This document shows, one piece after another, positions 12,099 through 23,960 of a stretch of 64,000 nt of DNA. Made by a program: the position numbers and the translations under genes. The stretch's first letter is position 1, and the number at the start of each line of letters is the position of its first letter. Source of the DNA: Malania oleifera (Eukaryota; Streptophyta; Magnoliopsida; Santalales; Ximeniaceae). Where the stretch lies: contig NC_080423.1 of the NCBI RefSeq assembly GCF_029873635.1, positions 98,018,397 to 98,082,396 of the forward strand. Reading direction: 5' to 3'. The notes beneath the pieces are model-generated. The model saw nothing but the letters and a program-made list of their open reading frames with translations, made no database searches and was not told the DNA's origin.

Positions 12099-12112
12099 AG
12101 TCTACGGCCTCC

Positions 12113-14770
12113 AATAGAAATTCAGTAAAGTTCTTGATCAGACCCCAAACCCAAGGCAGAAACTAAACTCAAAACTCGAAACCCCCAGGTTGGAGCCAAA
12201 AATCCCCAAGCAGACTCGAAGATTAGAACCTAAAACCTATCCCAAAATCCTTTAGAATCCTTAGAATCTTAGAACCCAAATTTGTGCTCCAAAATCCTCA
12301 AATAGAGCTCCAAAAATTGGAGCAAAAACCTTACAAAGTTTCACAAATTCCCCAAAATAGACCCGATCCCAAATACTCTAACTCGAATATCCTTACCCAA
12401 ATACTCAAATTCAGGTCAACTTGACCGGAATCCGAGTCAACCTAACCCAGGTCTAACTCAATTACCCAACCCAGGTCAACCTTAACCTGGGTCAACTGAC
12501 AAAACCATCTAGACCTAAGCCCATCCCCCATAGCCTAACCTACCTTAGACTTGGCCTAGCCTATGACCAACTTAAAACCCCAATTAACAACCTAAGCCCA
12601 ATCCCAACCCATATCCTAAACCTACCTAGCCTAAACCCAAAAACACCTATAAGCTCAAACACACATGATCCATTTAGGCCTGACCCACCAACCCAAGCCT
12701 ATAGCCCCCATCCTAGCTGACCTAAGCCCACTACCCAAATAACCCAGGCCCCAATATTTGCGGCCCAAACTCAAACCCTAAACATAAAGCCCAATTGGGT
12801 CATGCTATACCTAAGCCCAAAACCCTTACGACCTAATTGGGCCTCACCCACCAACCCAAACCCTAACTGACCCAACCAAGCCAAGCTAGGCTTGGCCCAA
12901 CCTAACACCAAATTAAAAAACAACTAGCTCAAACTAGGCCTAGCCTAAATTAACCCAAACCTAACCTTGACCTTGACCTAACCTAGCCCAACCCTAAACC
13001 AAACCTTACCTAAGCCACCAACCTGACCCGCCTTAAACCTAACCTAACCCGACCTAATCGAATCCTTACCTTAACTTAACCTAGGTTAATACCAAGGTTA
13101 ATTAAGACCCTAGCTTTCCCCTAGTTTGGATCTTATGAAAATCCTAGAAAACATTTAGAAAAACATCAAAATATCTTAGAAAATCACAAAAAGAATAGGA
13201 AAATATAAAGATCAGGGAGAAAAGAGATTTATCTGAGGGGAAGCTCTAGATTTGGCCTTGAATTTGGTTAAGGAGGCTAGGTAGAGAGCTCAAAGCTTTC
13301 TACCTTTGAGGTTTTCTAACCATCCCAGAGACAAAAACAAATAGAGGGGGTTAGAAGGAGAGTTAGGGAAAGATTATAAAGGAGAAATTGAATCGAGTGA
13401 GAGAAAAAGTAGGTTCTTATCTAGGGTTTGCAATGGTGTGGCTAAGATGAGAGAGTAAGAGCCGAGAAAGAAGAGAGGGATGAGAAAGAGATAGATGAGT
13501 GAGGAGGGAGATGAGAGAAAGAACAAAGGTAAGAGAAAGGACTGTAGTGAGAGAAAGGGCCGAGAAAGGAGTGAGAGAGAGAGAGAGAGAGAGACAGAGT
13601 AAAGGAAAGAGAGGTGAATACGGATGAGAGAGAAAAAGAGAGAGAGCAAAATGGAGATTAGAGAGGCAATAGAGAGAAGAAGAAGAAGAAGAAGAAGAAT
13701 TGAGAACAAAAGAAAAAGAAAAGGAAAGGAAAAAAGGTTTTAATTCAAAAAACAAAAGTAGTCGTAGTGGGCCTATCACACATTGGAGAATGGCACATCT
13801 TGGACCACATCTGTTGGGTGTCGTTTCCCACCTCCCTTCTCCTTGAACTGAGTCAACCTAGGATTGGCTTGTTGACCTACCCCAATTTTACTTAATTGAG
13901 CTTCCCTGAACCACCACTTTTTAAAATTAGTAACAAAATTAGAAAATTATTTTTAAGTCATTTTAAACTCAAGAAAAAATGAGAAAAATCACACATAATT
14001 AGGAAAAATAAATAAATGAATTACTTGAGTCCTTTGGACTCAGGGACAAAAATGGAAAAAAAATATCAAAAATAAATAAATTTGAAAGGAATTCCCTAAA
14101 AATTGAGAAAATTTGTAGAAAAATATTGAAAAATTCTAGAAAACTCAAGATTTTTTTTTTTGAAAAAAAAAAATTTGGAATGTTTTTGGAGTTCATTTTC
14201 ACTTAAATTTGATGCATTGCATGATCGTTTTACCTATTTCATATTTGTATGTATCATGTTTTGTGTGCATGTGTGCAACCCGATAATAAAACAAATGGTA
14301 AAGAGGTGTTTTAGACCTCACATATAATAGTTTTGAGAGGGTTTATCTAATATTACCTCCAAAGTAAGACCCCCCTCCCTTGGAGGTCTTATTAGATGTT
14401 CCTAAAATCTCACTTGATTTTGCATTATTTCTTAAAATTTCAATGTATGCTGGATTGTTTAGGAGTTAATTAAGGATCATTTGATTCGATTTGAGCTAAT
14501 TCATGGTTTCTCCGTTCGTAGAACGAGTGCATAGAAGGTATTAATATCTTTCCCTCACATAACTGTACTTTCAATCCCAACTCTAGTAAGAGTAGACTAA
14601 AACTACTGGTTCCTTGACCTTAGAATTAATTTAGAGACCAATTAACGAGTAGTAATTAGGTGAACTAACTGTACCTAGATAAATAATAAGTTAGTAGTGA
14701 CTTTGTTGAACCATCAATACTATCATCACCCCTCGCCGTTCTAAACTCTTCTCAGGGACACTGTAACATG
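12113..14770 (+). mobile_element. Right part of the decayed family-G LTR, ending in PBS-like DNA
   Basis: The order of parts is: a CCCAA/CCTAA-rich tract (about 12380-13110), a purine-rich tract (13360-13740), an A-rich tract (13920-14170), then a conserved segment (14270-14690) with GACCTCACATA, TTGGAGGTCTTATTAGATG, CGTAGAACGAGTGCATAG and CCCTCACATAACTGTAC. The same order and phrases recur at 43360-44650. The string TTAGTAGTGACTTTGTT near 14689 resembles a decayed TGGTGACTCC-type primer site. I infer a gypsy (possibly Tat-like) LTR; the lineage is not proven. Confidence 0.5.
13360..13740. repeat. Long purine tract with GA and GAA microsatellites
   Basis: About 380 bases are almost entirely A/G on the plus strand, including (GA)n at 13571-13595 and (GAA)n at 13678-13700. 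The pyrimidine-strand open frames here are low-complexity Leu/Ser runs and not genes. Confidence 0.8.
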
Positions 14771-15469
14771 CATGCTACTCGTAGCAAACTATTTTAATTC
14801 TTCTTTCTAAATTCCTAATATGCCATCAATTGATCAATATTTATTTTAGGAAAGGAAAATATGACAAATGCAATAGTAAAACTTATAATATTTAGTTTCC
14901 TATCAGAATAGTAAAACTCTTCTCATCCCAACTTTAAAGTAGGAAGACAAATTTTCATTTAAAAAAATAAAATTTATAATATTGTTTTGCTTTTTGTTTA
15001 TTAAACGTCAAAAAAAGCTTGCAACATGTGATCATAATTATATTGCTATTTGCATATGCAATTAACAAAGTAACTATCATTTCTTTTGTATGAACCTCTA
15101 ATTTTAAAAGAATCTTTAAGATACACGCACATACATATGCTATTAATTAAAAAAAAATCTTGATTATTTTTAATCCAATGTACAAAATAAAAATAAAAAA
15201 TTACACTCACATGTTCATGTTCAACTTAAATATTCAACATAAGAGTATATAAAAATATATGTTTGATCAGCATGATGATTGTGCCCCAGCTGGAAGAAAT
15301 CTATTTTAATTATGTACTTCTAAATGCCTAACATATGATAAATTATAGGATACGTTTCTTTAAGAAAAACGACAAAGGAGATAAATACGCACAATAATAA
15401 ACTATTAAAACTTAATTTCCTATAAAAACTGTAAAAATGTTTTCATTCTTATTGTGAATTATGACTAAC
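14771..15469. other. AT-rich DNA
   Basis: Nothing recognised. Confidence 0.6.
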
Positions 15470-16600
15470 ATACTGAGTGGATAACATGCACAAAGGGAAA
15501 GCATGAAGGGAATCAAGTAGCAGCAGGGGAAACCGTTGACGGTTTGGCTCTAATCGTCGACGGTTTGGAACCGTAGACAATTTGGAGTAGGATTTTCAGA
15601 CAATTGCATTTTGTTTGAAACCGTCAACGATTTGGCTCGGGACACCTAGCGCAGATTTCAAATTTTGAGCAATGGACATTAATATGGTTGAGATTTGGAG
15701 GGAAAACCTTCGAGAACTCTATTTATGTCTTATTGCATTTATTTAGAGTAAGATGGTTGTAAGAAAAGAGAGGATTGTATTGTTCTTATAATTTACACAA
15801 GAAGATAGTGAATTCTTGTCGTTTGCTCCCATGGATGTAGGCATATATTGTTGAACCACGTAATTCCTTATGTCTTTGTGATTGTTATTGCTTTCATTTA
15901 TTTGCTGTGGTTGTGAAATATTCTGTATTTTCACCATTAGAGTGTTGCAATGTGTGTTTGATTCTTTACGTATAAATATACATTTCTGCTATGCATATTT
16001 GGGGGTTTTATACAACAAATTCAACTTGTATCTAACAAGATTAACTTTTTTTGAGAAAAAAGTAAAAGTTGCATTGTTTTTATTTTTTGTTTCATTGAAG
16101 TTCGAGATTGTTGGATATGTGGCTTATATTGAGTGGAATGCATTCACCAGGAAGGGGTTGCAGGAAGAAACCGTTGACTATTGGGTCGATGGTATGATTA
16201 ACGGTTTCTATCAACAGTTTGCTCGGTGCAGATCACCGATTTTAAATCAGAAGATCAGTAGATTGAGAGATTTCAGAATACTTTCCTCTAGGAATTGCTA
16301 CAAGATTGTTTTAGATACAGTCTAAGTATTCTGTATGTATAGGGTTGATATATAAACTATATATATAACCCTTGATGTAAGGTTGACGATTTGATAGTGA
16401 AAATCAGTCCTTTGCTCTTATAGAGGTAGGCACATTGTCGAACCACGTAATTTCTTGTGTCATGTGTTCTTATTGTTTTATTTTATTCTTTTTGATTGAT
16501 TATTTTCGTATGTTCAGCATTGGTTGCTTGTTCCAAATTCGATTTGTTGGCTTCTACTGCGCATTGGCTCTGCACAACAAAGGCATATTACAATATGTAA
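15470..16600 (+). mobile_element. Two diverged direct copies of a copia-type LTR
   Basis: Copy 1 (about 15470-15960) and copy 2 (about 16130-16560) share AAACCGTTGAC...ATGGT-like starts, a TTTGCTC...GAGGTAGGCA segment and TTGAACCACGTAATTCC or TCGAACCACGTAATTTC. The spacing is about 630 bp. The GTAGGCA...GAACCACGTAA motif also occurs in the LTRs of Copia-1, Copia-3 and Copia-4, so these are copia R/U5 segments. Little DNA lies between the copies. It may be a decayed TRIM-like element or tandem LTR remnant. The 147-residue frame at 15882-16325 overlaps both and is not regarded as a gene. Confidence 0.5.
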
Positions 16601-17520
16601 CTATAATTGTTGTTTACATGGTTAGCATTACTAAAATTGATTGCATTTTTTTTAATCTTTTCTATGAAATCAAATTCTAATAAAAGAATGTCTTTAGATA
16701 TAAACACATGTATGCATGTACGCGTACCCATACACGTATACAAATATTGCTAATATGAAGAATTCTAGACAATTTTCAATCATTTTTTCAAACCAAATAT
16801 TCCCAAAAAAATATCTTCAGCATCGGCATGTTCATGTTCCATGTCAAATATTTGACATAAGACTATACACATAATTTACATTATTTTTTTTCAAAACGAA
16901 CACACATCTCATCATCAAATTGTGTGCTACTATTGAAAACAATCTATTTTAATTTTTAACAAGACAAAGATAACATCATGTTTGATTTACGGAATGAAAT
17001 GAAATTCAAATGAAATAAAAAAAAATTGAATGAACATAATGAAAAGATCAAGTGATAAATTTGATTCGTTCCAATTAATATTACATTCTATTTTTATATA
17101 CCAAACATACAATTATAGTAAAATTAATGAAAATTATAAAAAAATAATTCGCATCCAACATTTTACCAATTATGTGTATGTGTATCATAAATATCATGCT
17201 AGGTTTACCCAATTTAATATCTTATCATCCAAATAACATTGTCATAGGTCACGGTCATGTTGCCATCTCACCATTTTGCTTTAGCACTGTTACTAAAGTT
17301 ATATATGCTAAATTATTTTGGTTGTTTATACTCCATAATTTAGCAATTAAATTATTTTATTTTGGGATACACTCATATTTTTAAAATTATGAATTTTAAC
17401 AATTTTTAAGTGAAAAAAATAATTACAGCTTCAAAATTCAATTTTAAACAGGTTGAGTTCAGTCTACTTCTATTTATAAGTAGGTGTATGCATAAAATAT
17501 AACCCTAACTCAACCAATTA
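16600..17520. other. AT-rich DNA
   Basis: Nothing recognised; short open frames are AT-driven. Confidence 0.6.
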
Positions 17521-17871
17521 ATTAGCAATGGAGCAGAGTTATGGTCTCTTACTAGTGTTGTTCAATTCTATAAAGAGTTGAAATATTAGAATATTTGTAT
17601 TGAAAGCAACTCGGAATTGGTGATGGGATGAATCATATATGGAATTTGTTCCCCCCAATACTTATGGGACTTTTGGGAATTATTAGAAGAGGAGTTACAA
17701 GGTCTTCATTTCTCTATAAAGCACCAATTTAAAAAAAGTGTGATAGATTTCTTGACTTGTCAAGGCGAGGGAGGCAAGACGAGAAAATATTTTGCAAGTA
17801 ATGTACTGCCAAATAAAATGAAAGGTCTCATTCGTATGGATAAGGTGAGTATTTCACGCCTTCGTCTTTAA
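17521..17871 (+). pseudogene. RNase H domain of a plant L1-type LINE (broken, 5'-truncated)
   Basis: One continuous frame of 116 codons ends at TAA 17869-17871 and is interrupted by TAG (17587-17589) and TGA (17629-17631). It shows the order typical of the C-terminal RNase H of plant LINEs: AELWSL near the start (catalytic Glu), IESNSELVMG (normally E-x-D-S, the Asp is Asn here), YLWDFWELLEEE, then HQFKKSVIDFLTCQGEGG (Asp of the ADFLA-type motif kept) and a short tail KGLIRMDKVSISRLRL. The TGA stands where Trp is expected (GWI). No reverse transcriptase is found upstream, so it is a 5'-truncated insertion. Its 3' UTR continues through the hAT element at 18004 to a poly(A) near 19310. Confidence 0.75.
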
Positions 17872-18269
17872 TTAACATCATTTGGTTTTCCTCAACTTTT
17901 TGTTTTTGTTTTTGTTTGATTTGTTTAGTTTTGATTCCTATAATCATGTTTAGATTGATTTATTTGGATTATTGTATTGATTTTTTTTTTAATTGGTTTT
18001 GATTAGGGGTGGCAAACGGGTTCACGAGCTGGGTTCGAACGAGTTGTAAATGGCTCGAGTCATAAGCGAGTCGGGTCGTAAACGGGTTGAGATTAAATGG
18101 GTTGCAATTGTGTAAATCCTAACATTAAATGGGCGGGTCATGAGTTACCCATTTAAAAATATAATTTATTTATTTTAAAAGTGTTTAAACATTTCATATT
18201 GAAAAAAAAAAAAACATTGGGTTGATATGAAGAACACAACCATACCAAATCAAATCAAATCAAGCAGCT

Positions 18270-18986
<717 letters not shown>

Positions 18987-19310
18987 GACCCCCACCATGT
19001 TCATGGGTTATTGGGTTTAGCAGCCAAACAAACCGGGTGACCCGATCCGAATCCGGGTTGACTCGTTTATAAGCACGGTTACGGGTTGACCTATTTATAA
19101 ACGGGTTGGCTTGTATAAACTAAAATCCATTTTAGTCGGGCAGGTCATGAGTCACCTGTCGGGTTTTGACCAATTTTGTCATCCCTAGTTTTGATGTTTG
19201 GGATGATTTTTATAGTTTATATGTAAATTCCATGTGTCCTGCTTATAATCACAGTATTCCTCCACCACAAGTAAGAGTTATCAATAAAATTGAGATTTTG
19301 TCAAAAAAAA

Positions 19311-20932
19311 TAAAATAAATAACAATGAAAACAAGTACCCTAATCAATATATAATATTTTATTTTAATTTTTTTCCTTAATATTTCAACAAATATAGGAG
19401 TGAAGTCGACTTTGGTGACTCTTAGGTCCTAGGTTCTATTCACTACTAATTGTTTGCCTAATGAATTATTAGAGATGCGTCAATAGGCAAGTGGTAATAT
19501 TTTCATCTCTCCAATTTGGTGTCGTTTGGGTAAGTCTAAAGGGCTCACCCCATTTTTTTTAAAAAAATAAAAAATTAAATAAAATCTACATTCATAATAA
19601 CATTTTAATCACATTGATCAAACAAAGTTTATAAATATTTGGACATAACATTTTGAGTTAAATGAATGCAATTGACGTAACAATTTTGAAAAAGTAGCAC
19701 CCTATCTCAAAAAAAGTTGGACATAACATTTGAGTTAAATGAATGCAACGAAAATAACAATTTTGAAAGTTAGCACCTATCTCAAAAAAGTTCAAAAGAA
19801 AATTTATTATGACATTTTCATTTTTCTTGTTGTAATTATTACAATTATTATAATTATCATGTAATTAATTTTAGTTTTGTATTTTTTGAACCATATGCAT
19901 TCTTCTAGAAGCTACATTAATTGACAGATCAAACACACATATCATATTGGTCTAAGAACCCAAACCGAATCGTGGTTCCTCTATGTAAAATTTGGAACTC
20001 GCACAAGATGTCATATTAAAATCAATTTGGATTAAGAATTTTATTTTTAAGAAAGAAAATTCATTATGTTTTCTCTCCATATCATATACTATTAAAAGTA
20101 AAAAAATATTTTAATATGCTTAAAAAAATTTTAAAAATAAATGTTTTTGGTTTGTGATATTAATTTTTTGTCATTGATTTGATTTATTATTTATTAACTT
20201 TCACAATTTCTTTGATAATTATACATGAAAAAGTTGATTCTTTTGTGTTTTTTTTTTTTTCTTTTTCCTAATATTTTCTAAGTTCCAAATAGACCTTAAT
20301 GTTTAGATCTAAAGGACTCTAAGGTCAATATTCTGCACCAAACCATACCTCTGACTATTGTGAGTACAAATAGTAACATTCTTATGATGGTGAATTCCAA
20401 ATCTTTTTTTGTAGGAATCATCTAATCCCGAGCAAGTGTTTGGGCCATTTTTTTAACTTACTTAGTTATAAATTTGGAAGATAAACATGGCATACAGCTC
20501 CATGATTTCCAATTTCGAGCATTACGAACCACAAAAAGATTCTTGACCTATTAAATTAAAATGCATATTATTTTGTTTGACGTACAACTTTTTATAACTA
20601 GGACAAAAAAGAAATTGACTTATGATCTAAAAATTACAGTTCAAAAAGCTCAAAAGAAATGTGAAATTCTATACGAAATTATTGAAAAAAAAAAAATTCA
20701 TTTACAAGAGACATTGAGAGGTTAGATTAATATAGTTAAAGAAAAAATATCAAAACCCAAGAAGTGTTAATCTAAGAAATGCCACAAACAAACAGCACTG
20801 AAAAAGAACAAAAGAAAAAAATTATTTTGAGTGTCATTAAAAATATGTAAGAAACCCATAATCATTCGTTGTCAAGCAATTACAAAAGAAGAAGGCGCAA
20901 GAAACCACTAGTGATGGTTTTGAGCCAAGGTT
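19311..20932. other. AT-rich DNA with a ~75 bp tandem duplication
   Basis: No gene is recognised. TGGACATAACATTTTGAGTT at 19640 and TGGACATAACATTTGAGTTA at 19718 start two diverged copies of a 74-78 bp unit (19640-19717, 19718-19791), each ending CTATCTCAAAAAA-GTT. Confidence 0.6.
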
Positions 20933-20937
20933 CAATG

Positions 20938-21613
20938 TGTTGGGTGTCCCTTCTTGTGAGGCCCTTGACTTGAAAGCTGCACCATTCTTTAATGTTATTG
21001 GCTTCCCAAAGAAAAGAAACAGTTGCAACACAATTTTTGAATTTAGGCACCAAGGTCTCACGCGCAAGGTCTCACGCGCAGTGGCTGACCCTTCATCTCC
21101 TTTTTCTTTATTTCCATTTTTCCTGCTTGCTGCCATTTTTGGACTCTCTATTTTTCAATACTAGCTCCCAACGCCTACAACAGCCAACACCTACAGCCAG
21201 CACCTGCAGGACGCCCATATCTGCACCGGTTATCTTCTCTAATGCAGCAGCCTGTTGCTACCTTTATCTTCGTGTGTCTCCGGCTGCATATTATTAACAG
21301 CATATTAAGTTATTCTGGTTGTGCTCATTTTGGTTGGTTCTTTGGAGCTTTGTTCAGAATATATGGTGAGACATTTTCATCTTACTACATTTGTTTATAC
21401 ACTCTTGTGTATTTGTAAGGCATATGCCTTTTGTATCCACTTTGTACAACATATTTGGTGATAGTGGATTTGGACCGCCGTGCCCCGTGGACGTACCTCA
21501 ACATTTGAGAGAACCAAGCTAAATTTCTTGTGTCTCAATTTTTTTATTATTTGCATTACTCCATTGATTTACTTGTGGGAATTTGTTCTTATATATTATA
21601 TTTTTTCCCAAAA
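20938..21613 (+). repeat. Copia-1 5' LTR
   Basis: It is 676 bp and contains a polyadenylation/R-like segment and the conserved copia R/U5 motif CCGTGGACGTACC...GAACCAAGCTAAAT (about 21485-21525). The 3' end is placed from alignment with the right LTR and the PBS position. Confidence 0.85.
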
Positions 21614-21614
21614 G

Positions 21615-21627
21615 TGGTATCAGAGCC
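21615..21627 (+). other. Copia-1 primer binding site
   Basis: TGGTATCAGAGCC is complementary to the 3' end of plant initiator tRNA-Met (…GGCTCTGATACCA), one base from the LTR end. Confidence 0.85.
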
Positions 21628-21660
21628 GTGTTATTTGTACGCATTAAATTTGTGTAAATC

Positions 21661-22540
21661 ATGGATGGTAATGTTGGGCGTATGATTAGCTTCAATGGAA
21701 GCAATTGGGTAACTTAGAAAACAAAAATGCAAGATCTTTTATTTTGCAAAGATTTGGATGGGCCTATTGAGGGTGATAGTCGAAAGCCTAAAGACATGAG
21801 TGATGATGAGTGGAATAAGCTTAGTAGGAAAACCGTTGGTGTTATCCGGCAATAGATTGATGATAGTGTTTTTCATTATGTTTCTACTGAAACTTCGGCA
21901 CATGAATTGTGGAAAAAATTAGAGGGTCTTTATGATAGAAAATTGGCTACAAATAAAGCCTTTCTTTTCTGAAAATTGGTGAATTTGAAATATAAAGATG
22001 GTGGTCTTATTACCAAACATTTGAATGAGATGAAAAATATTATCAATCAGCTTGCTACTATGAAAATAGTTTTTGATGATGAATTGCAGGTCTTAATGTT
22101 TCTTAACTCTTTGCTAGAAAGTTGGGAGACTTTGGTTGTGACTATTAGTAATTCGGCTCCCGATGGAATTGTTACTATGAACCAAGTAACTAGCAGCTTG
22201 TTGAATGAAGAAATTAGAAGAAAATTAGTTGGCTCTTCTCATTCAGAGGCACTTGTGACAGAAAACCGAGGGAAAGGCCGAAGTAAAAATAGATATTCTC
22301 ACCATAATGATAAATCAAGAGGTTGGTCCAGCTCAGTTTCGAAAAAAGATATTGAGTGCAACTATTGTCATAAAAAGGGGCATAAGAAGCGGGAGTGTAG
22401 AAAATTGAAATTTAAGGAGCAAAACAAAGAAAAAAATTTTGAGAAAAAACATGAAGACACAACTTCAGTTGCATCTGATGGTGATCTTATGGTTGTTTGT
22501 GATGAAAGTTGCATTAATTTGACAAGTCAAGAGACTGATT
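21661..22540 (+). pseudogene. Copia-1 gag remnant
   Basis: From the ATG at 21661 a gag N-terminus can be read (ISFNGSNWVT, then TKMQDLLF). Stops interrupt it: TAG at 21716-21718, and others near 21854 and 21971. From 21976 it is open and ends in a CCHC zinc knuckle, CNYCHKKGHKKREC, near 22359-22400. Gag would package the element RNA. The stops stand at sites where Trp, Gln or similar are expected, so the gene is dead. Confidence 0.8.
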
Positions 22541-23960
22541 GGGTTATTAATTCCGGTGCATCATTCCATGTCACTTCTCGGGGAGATTTCTTCACTTCTT
22601 ATTCTAAAGGAAATTATGGAGTTGTTCGGATGGGAAATGAAGGTTTGTCAAAAATTGTTGGCATGGGAAATGTTTGTTTGGAAACAAATTTGGGATGGAA
22701 ATTGGTGCTTAAAGATGTGAGACATGTACCCGCTATTCAACTAAATTTGATATCTACCAGAAAGCTTGATGATGAAGGGTTTGACAACCATTTTGGTGAT
22801 AGAAAATGAAAGCTCACAAAGGGTAATTTGGTGGTGGTTAAAGGCAAGAAAACTGGTACACTTTATATGATGCAAGGTAAAATTGATAATGGTGTTGTGA
22901 ATGCAATTGAAAGTCACTCTTCCACCGATTTGTGGCATAAGCGGCTTGGGCACATGAGTGAAAAAGGAATGCAGTTTTTGTTCAAATAGAAGCTCCTACC
23001 CGGAATGAAAGGTACCTCTTTTAAAGCTTATGTTCATTGTTTGGCTAGTAAGCAACATAGAGCTCCTTTTTCGTACAAAGTTTGTTACTAAAAAATCTAA
23101 TGTTTTAGATTTGATACATTCAGATGTATGTGGTCCTTTGAAAGTTAAATCTCATGGTGGTGCACTTTATTTTGTTACCTTTATTAATGATTGTTCAAGA
23201 AAAGTTTAAGCTTACACTTTGAAGACTAAAGATCAAGTCTTAGATGTGTTTAAGCATTTTTAGGTTAAAGTTGAAAGGGAGACAGGAAAGAAAATGAAAT
23301 GTGTGCGCTCGGATAATGGTGGAGAGTACATTGGCCCATTTGATGCATATTGTTACAACCAAGGAATTAGACATCAAAAGACCGTCAAGAAAACCCCTAA
23401 ACAAAATGGTATTGCTGAAAGGATGAACTGCACTATACTGGAGAGAACGAGATGTATGCTCTCTCATGCGAAGTTTCCAAAATCATTTTGGGGTGAAGCA
23501 ATGAGGACGGCGGTGGACTTGATTAATTTGTCTCCTTCAACTCCTTTACTTGGTGAAGTTCCTGAAAAAATTTGGAAAGGTAAGGATGTTACTTATGATC
23601 ACTTGAAAGTGTTTGGTTGTCGTGCATTTGTTCACATTCCAAAAGATGAAAGATCCAAACTTGATGACAAGACAATGAAATATCCAAACTTGATGACAAG
23701 ACAATGCAATGTATTTTTCTTGGCTAAGGGCATGATGAATTTTGGATACAGATTGTGGGATCCGGTTGATAAGAAAATTGTTAGAAGCCGAGATGTTGTA
23801 TTTTTTGAAGATCAAACGATTGAAGATTTTGGCACAGTTGAGCAACCACAATCTAATGGGAATGATTTTGTTGACTTAGATTTACCTTCTCCACCTTTGG
23901 CACATGATGAAAATATGGAAGATGTTCTTCCACCTCTTGAAGATGTTTTTATATGATGAA
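22541..23960 (+). pseudogene. Copia-1 protease and integrase remnant
   Basis: The protease motif reads WVINSGASFHVTS instead of WV-x-DSGAS: the catalytic Asp is replaced by Asn. Integrase follows with the H-H-C-C region around 22930-23050 (frames broken by TAG 22987-22989 and others), a TDVCGP-like DVCGPLKV near 23125, KCVRSDNGGEY near 23304 and AERMNCTILERTRCMLSHAK with the catalytic Glu-containing helix. At 23653-23710 a 29 bp tandem duplication of ATCCAAACTTGATGACAAG shifts the frame near the integrase C-terminus. Confidence 0.8.

Larger units (their letters stand above)
9992..12112 (-). mobile_element. Family-T-like solo LTR (diverged), possible TSD AATAG
   Basis: The start TGTAGCGACCTCAATTT follows CCCAATAG; the right side meets TCCAATAG at 12111-12117, giving a shared CCAATAG that could hold a 5 bp TSD (AATAG, 9987-9991 and 12113-12117). 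The phrase ATTCGGGGGTGAGATAC followed by TTCTCAGTAAGGG (about 10336-10365) matches the ATTCGGGTGAGACACATC block of the other family-T LTRs. A minus-strand TATA box (11840-11847) and downstream CT-rich leader give the transcription direction. The right end does not finish in CA, so that border is provisional. Confidence 0.55.

Noticed and set aside
12380-13110. Telomere-like CCTAA/CCCAA repeats
   Set aside because: No regular 7 bp period; phrases such as CCCAACCCAGGTCAAC are irregular and recur in the second family-G LTR.
13374-13779. Minus-strand frames of 111 and 120 codons
   Set aside because: Pure Leu/Ser/Phe low complexity from a purine tract; no domain.
15882-16325. 147-codon open frame as a gene
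   Set aside because: Overlaps two diverged LTR copies; residues are AT-driven with no motif.
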